Of a stretch of 64,000 bases of DNA, positions 42,261 through 49,839 are shown piece after piece (position 1 is the stretch's first letter; every line of letters begins with the position of its first letter). The position numbers and the translations under genes were made by a program. The notes under the pieces are model-generated. The model was not told the DNA's origin. It saw only the letters and a program-made list of their open reading frames with translations, and made no database searches. The stretch covers positions 1 to 64,000 of the forward strand of contig CALFZE010000048.1 of the NCBI GenBank assembly GCA_937952285.1. Reading direction: 5' to 3'. The stretch is from UBA2428 sp002343545 (GTDB lineage Bacteria; Bdellovibrionota; UBA2428).

Positions 42261-42467
42261 ATGATCGAGACCGACCTCAAGCGCCTGGAAGAACTCGCCA
42301 AACAGATGGAAGCCTCGGAGCTTCCCCTCGAAAAAGCGCTCGAGCTTTTCCAAGAAGGCGTGGAGCTCGTGAAGCGCTGCACGAAGTCTATCGAGACGGC
42401 CGAACTCAAGGTGAAGCAGATCCTGGAGAGCTCGGACGGTTCCTTCACCGAAAAGCCGCTCGGCTAA
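42261..42467 (+). CDS. xseB: Exodeoxyribonuclease VII small subunit
   Basis: 68 residues. This is the XseB helical pair with LEELAKQMEASELPLEKALELFQEGVEL split over 9-36. It complexes with XseA to degrade single-stranded DNA. Length is typical. It is first in an xseB-ispA-tlyA unit, a common order; xseA is not in the window. Confidence 0.93.
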   Translation: MIETDLKRLEELAKQMEASELPLEKALELFQEGVELVKRCTKSIETAELKVKQILESSDGSFTEKPLG

Positions 42468-42478
42468 GCGAGGGCCGC

Positions 42479-43339
42479 TTGGAATTCGAAGCCTCGCTTC
42501 GTTCGGCCCGTGAATGGGTCGATGCCCGTTACCTCGAGCGCCGCGCCGCCTTCGGTTGGAGTGAGCGCCTCGCCAAGCAAATCGACCACGTTTTCTTGGG
42601 CGCGGGCAAGGCCTTCCGACCCGCGCTGCTCTTCTGGACCCGCGCCCAACTCGAGGGGGATTTTTCTCGGCCGCCCGCGCCCATCGTTGATGCCGCTTTG
42701 GCGCTGGAGTTCGTGCACACTTATTCTCTCGTCCACGACGATTTGCCGGCGATGGACAACGATGATTTTCGGCGCGGTAAACCCACGCTCCATCGACTCT
42801 ACGGCGAGGCCGATGCCATTTTGGCCGGCGACGCCTTACTTACGGCCGCCTTCGAGATTATCGCGACTTCGGGCGGCTCGGCCGAATGGAAAGTCGCCGT
42901 TCTCGCTCGTCTCGCCCGCGCGGCGGGCGGCGCGGGCATGATCGAAGGGCAGCTGCTCGATATCCACGGGGACTCCGAGGACCTCGAACGTCTTCACCGC
43001 CGCAAGACCGGGGATCTCATTGCGTGCGCGGTCGAAGTGGGCGCGCTCTCTTCGTCGGTTGGCTCTGCCTCACCCACGAGTGACTTCGTTTCGCTGGGGT
43101 CGGACTTGGGTTTGTACTTCCAGATCGTCGATGACTTGTTGGATGATGCCGAAGGCACGGGCAAGACCGCCGGCAAGGACGCGCGTTCGGGTAAGAAGAC
43201 CTTCGCGGCCGATCCGTTGGCGGCCCGTCGCCGCTTGGCCGAACTTGCGGGCGCGACGCAATCGACTTCTCTGCGTTTGGGTTTCCGTTCGGGCGCGATC
43301 GACTCCCTGCTTTTCTTTCTCTCCTCGCGTAAGAGTTGA
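42479..43339 (+). CDS. ispA: Farnesyl diphosphate synthase-type polyprenyl synthetase
   Basis: 286 residues from TTG 42479 (GAGGG upstream); no ATG or GTG start lies early enough to retain the N-terminal helix. Both Asp-rich metal-binding motifs are present: HDDLPAMDNDD (first) and QIVDDLLDD (second). It condenses IPP with DMAPP or GPP to give farnesyl or longer isoprenyl diphosphates for undecaprenol and quinones. It follows xseB by 11 bases, the classic xseB-ispA pair. Confidence 0.92.
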   Translation: MEFEASLRSAREWVDARYLERRAAFGWSERLAKQIDHVFLGAGKAFRPALLFWTRAQLEGDFSRPPAPIVDAALALEFVHTYSLVHDDLPAMDNDDFRRGKPTLHRLYGEADAILAGDALLTAAFEIIATSGGSAEWKVAVLARLARAAGGAGMIEGQLLDIHGDSEDLERLHRRKTGDLIACAVEVGALSSSVGSASPTSDFVSLGSDLGLYFQIVDDLLDDAEGTGKTAGKDARSGKKTFAADPLAARRRLAELAGATQSTSLRLGFRSGAIDSLLFFLSSRKS

Positions 43340-43342
43340 TCG

Positions 43343-44125
43343 GTGGCCAAGAACAAAGTTCGCGCCGACGAGCTCGTCCACGCCAAGGGCTTTTGCGAAA
43401 GCCGCACGCGCGCGCAGGCCCTCATCCTCGCGGGCCGCGTCCGTTTTCGAAAGTCTCCCGAAGATCGGTGGGAGACCGTGGCGAAGGCGGGTCAGTCCCT
43501 TCCCGACGACGTCGAGTTCGAAGTCGACGATCCCAATCGCCAAGACGTCGGTCGCGGTGCCCAAAAACTGCGCGGGGCTTTGGATCATTGGCGCGATCTG
43601 GACGTGAAGGGCGCTTGGGCGCTCGATATCGGCGCGAGCACCGGTGGTTTTACGCAGGTTCTGCTCGAGCGCGGGGCGGAGAGAGTACTTGCCCTCGACG
43701 TCGGTCGGCATCAGCTGCACGAACGTTTGCGCGCCGATCCGCGCGTGATTTCCGTCGAAGAACAGCACGTCCTCCGGATCGAGCCCCCCTTTTGGGAAGA
43801 GAGGGTCGGGCGTTCGCCTCCGTTTGGCGTCATCGTGACCGACGTTTCGTTTATTTCCGCCACGAAGCTCGTGGGCGTCGTGGCCGACTGGCTCGCCCCC
43901 GGCGCGCCGTGGATCCTGCTCGTCAAACCGCAGTTCGAACTGGAAGCCCGCAAGGTTCCCCACGGCATCGTGAGGACCGAAGAACATCGGCAAGAAGCCC
44001 TGGCCAAGGTCCGGGGCGCCGTCGAGGCCGACGGTCGTCTCGTTTGGGACGCCATCATCGAAAGCCCGATCCAGGGTGGCGACGGAAACGTCGAGTACCT
44101 TGCCAGAATCCGCCGCAAGGCGTGA
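43343..44125 (+). CDS. tlyA: TlyA family rRNA 2'-O-methyltransferase
   Basis: 260 residues from GTG 43343. The N-terminal S4 RNA-binding domain (RADELVHAKGFCESRTRAQALILAG split over 6-30) is followed by an FtsJ/Rossmann methyltransferase with SAM motif LDIGASTGGFTQVLLERGA. TlyA methylates 16S and 23S rRNA; the family is often mis-annotated as hemolysin. It lies 3 bases after ispA and 1 base before the patatin-like gene. Confidence 0.93.
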   Translation: MAKNKVRADELVHAKGFCESRTRAQALILAGRVRFRKSPEDRWETVAKAGQSLPDDVEFEVDDPNRQDVGRGAQKLRGALDHWRDLDVKGAWALDIGASTGGFTQVLLERGAERVLALDVGRHQLHERLRADPRVISVEEQHVLRIEPPFWEERVGRSPPFGVIVTDVSFISATKLVGVVADWLAPGAPWILLVKPQFELEARKVPHGIVRTEEHRQEALAKVRGAVEADGRLVWDAIIESPIQGGDGNVEYLARIRRKA

Positions 44126-44126
44126 A

Positions 44127-45152
44127 ATGAAAGTCATGCGCATGAAAATTCCCTTCGCCGCTCTTTTGATCGCGATGCCCTTTCTGTCGGCGGCTTGCGC
44201 TTCCCGGCCGACGGCGTTGGGCGAAAGCGGGGCCCCCGTCGTCGAGACGGTAAAGCCCGTCGAAGACATCGAAGCGCCCGCGCAGGTCGAATCCTCCGAG
44301 CTTCCGGCCGAGGCGGCTCCCGAAGAGGCGCTCCCTCTCCTCGCGGTTTACATCGACGGCGCCGGCTTGGATGCCTTCGAGGCCCTCGGCGTGCTGCAGG
44401 AGTTCGAGAAATCCGGATTGAACCCGCGCTTCGTCGCGGGCGGCGGCTTCGGTTGCTGGATCGCCCTCTCTTGGGCCCTCGAGAACAAGGGCAGCCGCGC
44501 CGAATGGCAGGCCTTCAAATGGACGAATTGGAACTTCATTCCGAAGGCCGGCGTTCTCGGTCGCTTGCGCGCGATCGGTTCGCGATCCGAATTCGAGGCA
44601 GAGTTCAATCGCTTGATGACGTCCCACGCTCGGGCCGACTTCGCGATTCCCGTCGCATGCCCTCTCTTCGCCCGGGACGCGGCGCCGAAGCTGGCCGTTT
44701 CTTCGGCGCTCCCGGACGCCCGTAATTTTGCGCTCCAGATGGCCATTCCCGATCTCGGCTTTGCTCCCTCCCGGGATGTCTCGGAGCCTCTTTCCGCGGT
44801 CGTGGCGGGAATCCCGGCTCCCGCGGAACTCGACGAGTTTACGCGCGCGATGCTGGCATCGGGCGAACGCGTCTTTTGGTTGGTCCTCAAAACCCGCCCC
44901 GGACGACTGGGGCTGAATGGGTCGGAAGGCTGGTCAGACTACGCCAAATCGCGCGAAATCCAGCCTGCGACGTCGGGTCATACCCCTTCCGGCCACGGCT
45001 ACCTCGTGGTGGACATCGCGAGCGCGGCCGAACCCCCTGACCTTTTGCGCTTTGAGCTGCGCCGTAACCGGCTGCTGTCGGGTCGGGCCAAAGCCGCGGC
45101 TTTGAAGCAACGGGAAGAGCTCAAGAAGTTCTTCCCCCCCAAGCACCCCTGA
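44127..45152 (+). CDS. Patatin-like lipoprotein lacking the catalytic serine
   Basis: 341 residues. A lipoprotein signal with lipobox SAAC is followed by an Ala/Glu/Pro-rich linker. From about residue 70 the sequence follows the patatin phospholipase fold (YIDGAGLDAFEALGVLQEFEKSG, then FVAGGGFGCW). The nucleophile elbow GxSxG reads GGGFG at 105-109, so the Ser is Gly107, and I find no DG[GA] catalytic Asp. It is therefore probably inactive as a lipase and may be a binding protein. ATG 44127 follows AAGGCG; Met codons at residues 4 and 6 are alternatives. End of the xseB-ispA-tlyA unit. Confidence 0.68.
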   Translation: MKVMRMKIPFAALLIAMPFLSAACASRPTALGESGAPVVETVKPVEDIEAPAQVESSELPAEAAPEEALPLLAVYIDGAGLDAFEALGVLQEFEKSGLNPRFVAGGGFGCWIALSWALENKGSRAEWQAFKWTNWNFIPKAGVLGRLRAIGSRSEFEAEFNRLMTSHARADFAIPVACPLFARDAAPKLAVSSALPDARNFALQMAIPDLGFAPSRDVSEPLSAVVAGIPAPAELDEFTRAMLASGERVFWLVLKTRPGRLGLNGSEGWSDYAKSREIQPATSGHTPSGHGYLVVDIASAAEPPDLLRFELRRNRLLSGRAKAAALKQREELKKFFPPKHP

Positions 45153-45201
45153 AAAGACTTCGGGCGCGATCGATCATTTTTTGGCTCTTGCCGGCTTCCC
45201 G

Positions 45202-45219
45202 GGCGGAGGGAACTCCGCC
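45202..45219. promoter_or_regulatory. Perfect hairpin or dyad abutting the -10 of the cNMP-binding gene
   Basis: GGCGGAG-GGAA-CTCCGCC is a perfect 7-base dyad that ends exactly where TAAACT begins. It may be a hairpin ending the upstream transcript or an operator inside the promoter spacer. No T-tract follows. Confidence 0.45.
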
Positions 45220-45225
45220 TAAACT
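45220..45225 (+). promoter_or_regulatory. -10 element TAAACT of the cNMP-binding gene, leaderless type
   Basis: TAAACT is followed by six bases (TCTCGT) and ATG 45232. The identical hexamer with six bases occurs before prkA and the metallo-beta-lactamase gene. Confidence 0.6.
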
Positions 45226-45231
45226 TCTCGT

Positions 45232-45699
45232 ATGGCGATTTCCAGGGTCCTTCAGTCGTCTTCTCTTTTCAAAAACTGGTCCGAGGCCGACTTGGCCAAG
45301 CTCGCGACGCTTTGCTCGACGCGGGTGCTGACCGGAGGCGAAGCGCTCTTCTACGAGAACGACGAAGCGCCGTCTTTCTACATCATCGAGACGGGTACCA
45401 TCGCGATCCGCAAGAGCGCGGCCAGCGGCGACGAAGACGTCGCGAAGATGGGAACCGGCAACCACTTCGGCGAAATGGGACTCTTGGGCGAGGCGCAGCG
45501 TCGCTCCGCGACGGCCGAAGCGGTCGAGCCGACGACGGTCGTCGAGATTCCGATCCGTGCCTTCGAAGACTTGATCAACGAGCACCAAAACGCGGGCCTG
45601 CATTTCTACCGCAACTTGGCCGTGACCTTGGCGGGTCGTATCCGCCGGACGACCGAGGACCTGACGGGCATTCGGTCCTTGCGCTTGCGTCACACCTAG
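45232..45699 (+). CDS. Cyclic-nucleotide-binding domain protein
   Basis: 155 residues comprising a single CAP_ED/cNMP-binding beta-roll (FYENDEAPSFYIIETGTIAIR, GNHFGEMGLLGEAQRRSATAEA) with the phosphate-binding-cassette Gly-Glu and Arg. There is no helix-turn-helix, so it is not a CRP-type activator; it probably senses cAMP or c-di-GMP for a partner protein. It is apparently transcribed alone, from a leaderless-type promoter. sua5 follows after 19 bases. Confidence 0.88.
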   Translation: MAISRVLQSSSLFKNWSEADLAKLATLCSTRVLTGGEALFYENDEAPSFYIIETGTIAIRKSAASGDEDVAKMGTGNHFGEMGLLGEAQRRSATAEAVEPTTVVEIPIRAFEDLINEHQNAGLHFYRNLAVTLAGRIRRTTEDLTGIRSLRLRHT

Positions 45700-45718
45700 G
45701 CGAGGGTGGGCCGCATCG

Positions 45719-46735
45719 ATGGCCCTCGTTTTACGCGCTCCGCAACAGCTCGATCGTGCCCTCGCGACGCTGAAGGCCGGTTTACCCGTCGCTTTGCCGA
45801 CGGAGACCGTTTACGGCCTCGCGGCGAACGGGCTTGATCCTCGGGCCCTGGCCGCGATCTTCGCGCTGAAGGCGCGCCCGAATTTCGATCCCCTCATCCT
45901 GCACGTTCTCGATATCGAGCGCGCTTCGGCCGTCGCGGAGTTCCGCTTCGAGCTCGAGCGCTCCTTGGCCCGTGCCTTTTGGCCCGGTCCGCTGACCCTC
46001 TTGCTCGAGCGGCGTCCGCTCGTGCCGGATCTTTGCACCGCCGGGTTGCCGACGGTCGCGCTTCGCGTTCCTTCGCACCCCGTCTTCCGCGAAGTCTTGT
46101 CCCGCTTCGGGGGCCCCTTGGCCGCGCCGAGCGCGAACCGTTTCGGTCGAGTTTCGCCGACCTCCTCGGACGACGTCGTGAAGGAGCTCGGCCCCCACGG
46201 TCTCGAAGCCGTGGTCGAGGGGGGCCGCTGCGATCTGGGCGTGGAGAGCAGCATCGTGCGCGTCGAATCGGAGAGCAGCCTGAAGATCTTGCGTCCGGGG
46301 GCGCTCTCGTTGGACGAGCTTCGCGCGCACGTCGGCCCGGACATCCGCATCTCGATCGAAACCTCGAGCTCGGAGCCGGGGCGAGCGGCGGTCGCGCCGG
46401 GAACCCTCGAGAGTCATTACGCCCCTCGTTGCCCGCTCTTTTTCGTCGAGGGCGCCGCCCTGCCGCCTTCGGTTGCGACGGAAGGCGCGGTCCTCCTGAG
46501 TTTCGCGCCGGAACTTCCCGCTTGGGCGGCGGACCGCGTTTGGAAACGTCACGTCGTCTTAAGCCCTTCCCGCTCCGACCGCGAAGCCGCGGCCAAGCTT
46601 TTCCAGACGCTGCGCGCTTTCGACGGCGAAAGCCTTGTCGTGGCCGAGCGCCTTCCGGAATCGGGTTTGGGCCTGGCCGTGAACGATCGCTTGCGTCGCG
46701 CGGGCGCCGAAGGTCGCCGTCGCTTCGGCGCCTAG
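45719..46735 (+). CDS. sua5: L-threonylcarbamoyladenylate synthase, Sua5 type
   Basis: 338 residues. It uses Thr, bicarbonate and ATP to make threonylcarbamoyl-AMP for the t6A modification of ANN-decoding tRNAs. The YrdC domain spans about 1-200 (LPTETVYGLAANG, KARPNFDPLILHV, APSANRFGRVSPTS), and a linker precedes a smaller C-terminal Sua5 domain (PGTLESHYAPRCPLFFV), so it is the long form rather than TsaC. Confidence 0.93.
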   Translation: MALVLRAPQQLDRALATLKAGLPVALPTETVYGLAANGLDPRALAAIFALKARPNFDPLILHVLDIERASAVAEFRFELERSLARAFWPGPLTLLLERRPLVPDLCTAGLPTVALRVPSHPVFREVLSRFGGPLAAPSANRFGRVSPTSSDDVVKELGPHGLEAVVEGGRCDLGVESSIVRVESESSLKILRPGALSLDELRAHVGPDIRISIETSSSEPGRAAVAPGTLESHYAPRCPLFFVEGAALPPSVATEGAVLLSFAPELPAWAADRVWKRHVVLSPSRSDREAAAKLFQTLRAFDGESLVVAERLPESGLGLAVNDRLRRAGAEGRRRFGA

Positions 46736-46780
46736 GCCCGCTCGCTTGCCTGCCGGGGCGAAGCCCGCTTGGATAGCGGC

Positions 46781-47515
46781 ATGAAGCGACAACGGTTCTC
46801 CCACGGGCTTTCCATCATGCTCGAGTCCATCGTGAGCCTTTTCGGTCGGCCCGACGCGCGGGCCTGGTACTCGCGGGCCGTCGGTCGGAGCTTTTCGCTC
46901 GGGATCGTTTCGCTCGTCGTCCTGAACGCGATCGTCTACGGCGCCATCGCGTGGAACCTCGAGGGCTGGCGAAGCTGGGCCGTCGCGATCCTTTGGCTGA
47001 TCGCTTCTTTTTTTCTGAGCGGTCGTTTGGCGGGGCTCTTCATGAGCTTGGCGGCCGGCGCCTGGGTCGACGAGCTCGGCCTGATGAGCGTCATCACGGG
47101 CGACAAGATCGTTCGTCTGGAGCGCGCCCGCTTCGGGGACCTTGGGCGCGAGTGGGGGAGCGCGCTGCTGAGCGGCTTGGTCTCGCTGGCGGTCGCGCCG
47201 CTTTTCTTTTTTCCGTTGCTCATCCCGCTCGCGGTCCTGCCGCTCGCGTGGGCGTTAGGCCGCGAGTCCGTCGCGCTCGGACTACGGATCAATCGGCAGA
47301 ATCTTTCGGGACCGCGCGGTGGCCTCGAAACCCGCTCGGCGCTCTTCTACGCGGGGCTCGGCTTCGTGCCTGCGCTGTTGTCGCTCTTTCCCGTTCTGGC
47401 TTGGATCGCGCTTCCGTTCCTTCAGCTCGCGGGCGCGCGGGTCGTGCTAAACGAGGCTCCAATCGCGAAGCAGGCCATGTCGGAGTCCCCAATCCGTCAC
47501 GAGGACTTCCGATAG
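46781..47515 (+). CDS. Integral membrane protein, possibly EI24/CysZ-like
   Basis: 244 residues with about four to five membrane helices (SLVVLNAIVYGAIAW, AVAILWLIASFFLSG, ALFYAGLGFVPALLSLFPVLAW). The spacing and the LAWALGRESVALGL and final ALPFLQLAGARVVLNEA segments recall EI24/CysZ family proteins, but the match is only by eye. ATG 46781 is preferred over TTG 46769. The last 69 bases overlap the convergent ppx gene. Confidence 0.65.
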   Translation: MKRQRFSHGLSIMLESIVSLFGRPDARAWYSRAVGRSFSLGIVSLVVLNAIVYGAIAWNLEGWRSWAVAILWLIASFFLSGRLAGLFMSLAAGAWVDELGLMSVITGDKIVRLERARFGDLGREWGSALLSGLVSLAVAPLFFFPLLIPLAVLPLAWALGRESVALGLRINRQNLSGPRGGLETRSALFYAGLGFVPALLSLFPVLAWIALPFLQLAGARVVLNEAPIAKQAMSESPIRHEDFR

Positions 47516-48376
47516 CCCGGCCCGCTCAAGCAAGTGCTCGAGGATGAGGAGTCCGCTCACCACGATGTCGGCCCTTCCTTCCGCCATGTGCGGAACTTGG
47601 AAGCGATCCTTCGCGTCGAGACGCCGCAAGCGCTCCCCGAGCTCGCGGACTTCTTCCAGGCTCACGACGAGCCCCGCGGGCGAGTGATCCCGGGCCGTCG
47701 GCACGAGCTTGGAAGCTAACACGAGGGTGCCGCCCACGGCCACGGCCGTCGGCGCCCGATCCGAAGCTCCCGAGAAGAGGCGGTCCCAGTCGGCGGCCGG
47801 AAAGAAGTTCGCGATCTCGCGGTGGGCCTTCGCCCAAGCCGTGTCGTCGACGACCGCGGAGCCGAACCCGAAGGCGTTGTGGCAGCGCACGGCGCCGGCT
47901 TGGAAGGAGTGCGCCCGGAAGCTCGGCTCGATCCGCCCGACCTCGGTCGAAGCTCCGCCCATGTCGAAGAAGAGGCTGCGCCGGTGGGAGAAAACTCGCT
48001 CCGAGGCGGCCGCGGCTCCCTCGATGGCGATCCTCGCTTCCTCGAGTCCGCTCAGCACGCGCACGGGCACGCCGAGAATTTCTTCCGCGAGCGCGGTCAC
48101 GGCTTCGGGGTTCGTGGCGTCCCGCACCGCGGAGGTCGCGACGATTTTGACCTCGGGCGCGCCGTGCTCGTCGCGGAAGCCTCGCAGGGCTGTGTTGATT
48201 TCGTCGAGGGCGTGTCTCGTTTTCGCGACAGCTTCGGGCAAAAGTCGGCGCTGGGCCGATCCGGAGCCGAGTCGGGTGATCCAGGACCCCGATCCCAGGA
48301 CGACCGGCGCGTCGCGTTCGACCCGGGCCACGGTGAATTTGACGGAGTTACTTCCGATATCGACGACGGCGCGCAT
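47447..48376 (-). CDS. ppx: Exopolyphosphatase / pppGpp phosphohydrolase family (Ppx/GppA)
   Basis: 309 residues with the Ppx/GppA actin-like ATPase fold: DIGSNSVKFTVARV phosphate-binding loop, TSAVRDATN, the catalytic Glu in VLSGLEEA and DMGGASTEV. It hydrolyses polyphosphate or pppGpp. It is the short form (about 310 residues), without the C-terminal HD-like domain of E. coli Ppx. Divergent from glmU with only 18 bases between start codons. Confidence 0.9.
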   Translation of the reverse strand: MRAVVDIGSNSVKFTVARVERDAPVVLGSGSWITRLGSGSAQRRLLPEAVAKTRHALDEINTALRGFRDEHGAPEVKIVATSAVRDATNPEAVTALAEEILGVPVRVLSGLEEARIAIEGAAAASERVFSHRRSLFFDMGGASTEVGRIEPSFRAHSFQAGAVRCHNAFGFGSAVVDDTAWAKAHREIANFFPAADWDRLFSGASDRAPTAVAVGGTLVLASKLVPTARDHSPAGLVVSLEEVRELGERLRRLDAKDRFQVPHMAEGRADIVVSGLLILEHLLERAGLSEVLVTDWGLRHGLLRDWSLV

Positions 48377-48382
48377 CGGGCG

Positions 48383-48389
48383 TAGTTTA
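48383..48389. promoter_or_regulatory. Bidirectional -10 shared by ppx and glmU
   Basis: TAGTTTA reads TAGTTT on the plus strand, six bases before glmU ATG 48395, and TAAACT on the minus strand, seven bases before the ppx ATG (48376). The entire intergenic region is 18 bases, so both promoters must overlap the divergent genes' coding sequence for their -35 contacts. Confidence 0.6.
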
Positions 48390-48394
48390 GTCGG

Positions 48395-49828
48395 ATGGTT
48401 GGAATTCTCCTAGCGGCCGGTCGCGGCACTCGCATGAAGAGCGAGACGCCGAAAGTTCTCTTCGACGTCAATGACGAGCCCCTTTGCATGGCGCCCTTCC
48501 GCGCCCTCGCTTCGTGTTGCGACAAGATCGTCGTGGTCGTGGGTTACCGCGGCGCCGACGTCAAGCTCGCGCTCAGCGAGGCGGCGAAGCGCGAGATGGG
48601 TGCGGCCCGCTTCGAGAGCCAGGTTCTCTTCGTGACCCAAGATCCTCCCCGCGGAACCGGCGACGCCGTTCGCCGCGCGATCGAGGGAGCGGGGCACGCC
48701 GTCTCGAAGTCCGAAGAGATCATCGTCCTGAACGGCGACCTTCCGCTCATCCGCGGAACGACGATCGAGCGCTTCGCCAAGACCTGTCGCGCCGAACGCG
48801 CGAGTTCCGCTTGTCTCTCTTTCCGCACGTCGAATCCCAAGGGCCTCGGTCGCATCCTGCGCGACGAGACGGGGGTCTTCACGGGCATCCGCGAGGAAGC
48901 CGACGCGAGCGCGGACGAAAAGCGCATCCGCGAAGTGAACGGCGGCGTTTACTATTTTAGCGCCGAGCTCCTGACCCGCGAAATCTCCTCGCTCCAGAGC
49001 GGCAACGCCCAAGGCGAGTTCTACTTGACCGACCTTCTCGGCGCGAAGCCGGGCCGTCGCTCCGAAGCCATGCTCGTCCGCGCCCCGAACGATCTCATGG
49101 GCGTCAACACGACTTGGGAGCTCGCCCAGGCGCGCCGTATCGCGCAGAGCCGTCTGCAACGCGCCCTCTGCGAGGAGAAGGGCGTGGACTTCCGGGATCC
49201 CGCTTCCGCGTTCGTGTCGGCGCGCGCGCAGTTTCACGGTAGCTGCACGATCGGGCCCGGCGTCTCCATCCTCGGCGACAGCGTCATCGAGGCCGGCGTC
49301 GTCATCGAGGGGCAAGTGCTCCTCGAGAAAGCCATCGTCAGGCAGAACGCCAAAATCCTCTGGGGCTGCGTCATCCGCGAGTCGACCGTGGGCGTGAGGT
49401 CCTCGGTGGGGCCGCTCGCGCACCTGCGCCCGGGCACCGAGCTCGAGGAAGGCGTCCGCATCGGCAACTTCGTCGAAACCAAGAAAACCCGTTTCGGCAA
49501 GAACGCCAAGGCCGCGCATCTCACCTACCTCGGCGATGCCGAGATCGGCGAAGAAGCCAACATCGGTTGCGGCACGATCACGTGCAACTACGACGGTTTC
49601 CAGAAGCACCGAACGAAAGTCGGCGCGCGCGCCTTCGTCGGCAGCGACACCCAGCTCATCGCGCCCGTCGTGATCGGCGACGATGCCTACATCGCGTCCG
49701 GCACCGCCGTCACGCAAGACATCCCGTCCGGCGCCCTCGCGTTGGCGCGGGCCAATCTCGTTATCAAGCCGGAGTACGCCAAGCGTCTCCTGGACAAGAA
49801 GAAGAAACCCTCGGGTTCTGGAAAGTAA
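48395..49828 (+). CDS. glmU: Bifunctional UDP-GlcNAc pyrophosphorylase / GlcN-1-P acetyltransferase
   Basis: 477 residues. The N-terminal pyrophosphorylase carries the signature LAAGRGTRMKSETPKVL and the C-terminal left-handed beta-helix acetyltransferase carries hexapeptide repeats (FVETKKTRFGKNAKAAHLTYLG split near 350-371, NIGCGTITCNYDG). It makes UDP-GlcNAc for peptidoglycan and LPS. It is 11 bases ahead of glmS, so the two last-stage amino-sugar genes are paired. Confidence 0.96.
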   Translation: MVGILLAAGRGTRMKSETPKVLFDVNDEPLCMAPFRALASCCDKIVVVVGYRGADVKLALSEAAKREMGAARFESQVLFVTQDPPRGTGDAVRRAIEGAGHAVSKSEEIIVLNGDLPLIRGTTIERFAKTCRAERASSACLSFRTSNPKGLGRILRDETGVFTGIREEADASADEKRIREVNGGVYYFSAELLTREISSLQSGNAQGEFYLTDLLGAKPGRRSEAMLVRAPNDLMGVNTTWELAQARRIAQSRLQRALCEEKGVDFRDPASAFVSARAQFHGSCTIGPGVSILGDSVIEAGVVIEGQVLLEKAIVRQNAKILWGCVIRESTVGVRSSVGPLAHLRPGTELEEGVRIGNFVETKKTRFGKNAKAAHLTYLGDAEIGEEANIGCGTITCNYDGFQKHRTKVGARAFVGSDTQLIAPVVIGDDAYIASGTAVTQDIPSGALALARANLVIKPEYAKRLLDKKKKPSGSGK

Positions 49829-49839
49829 GGACGAAGCGT

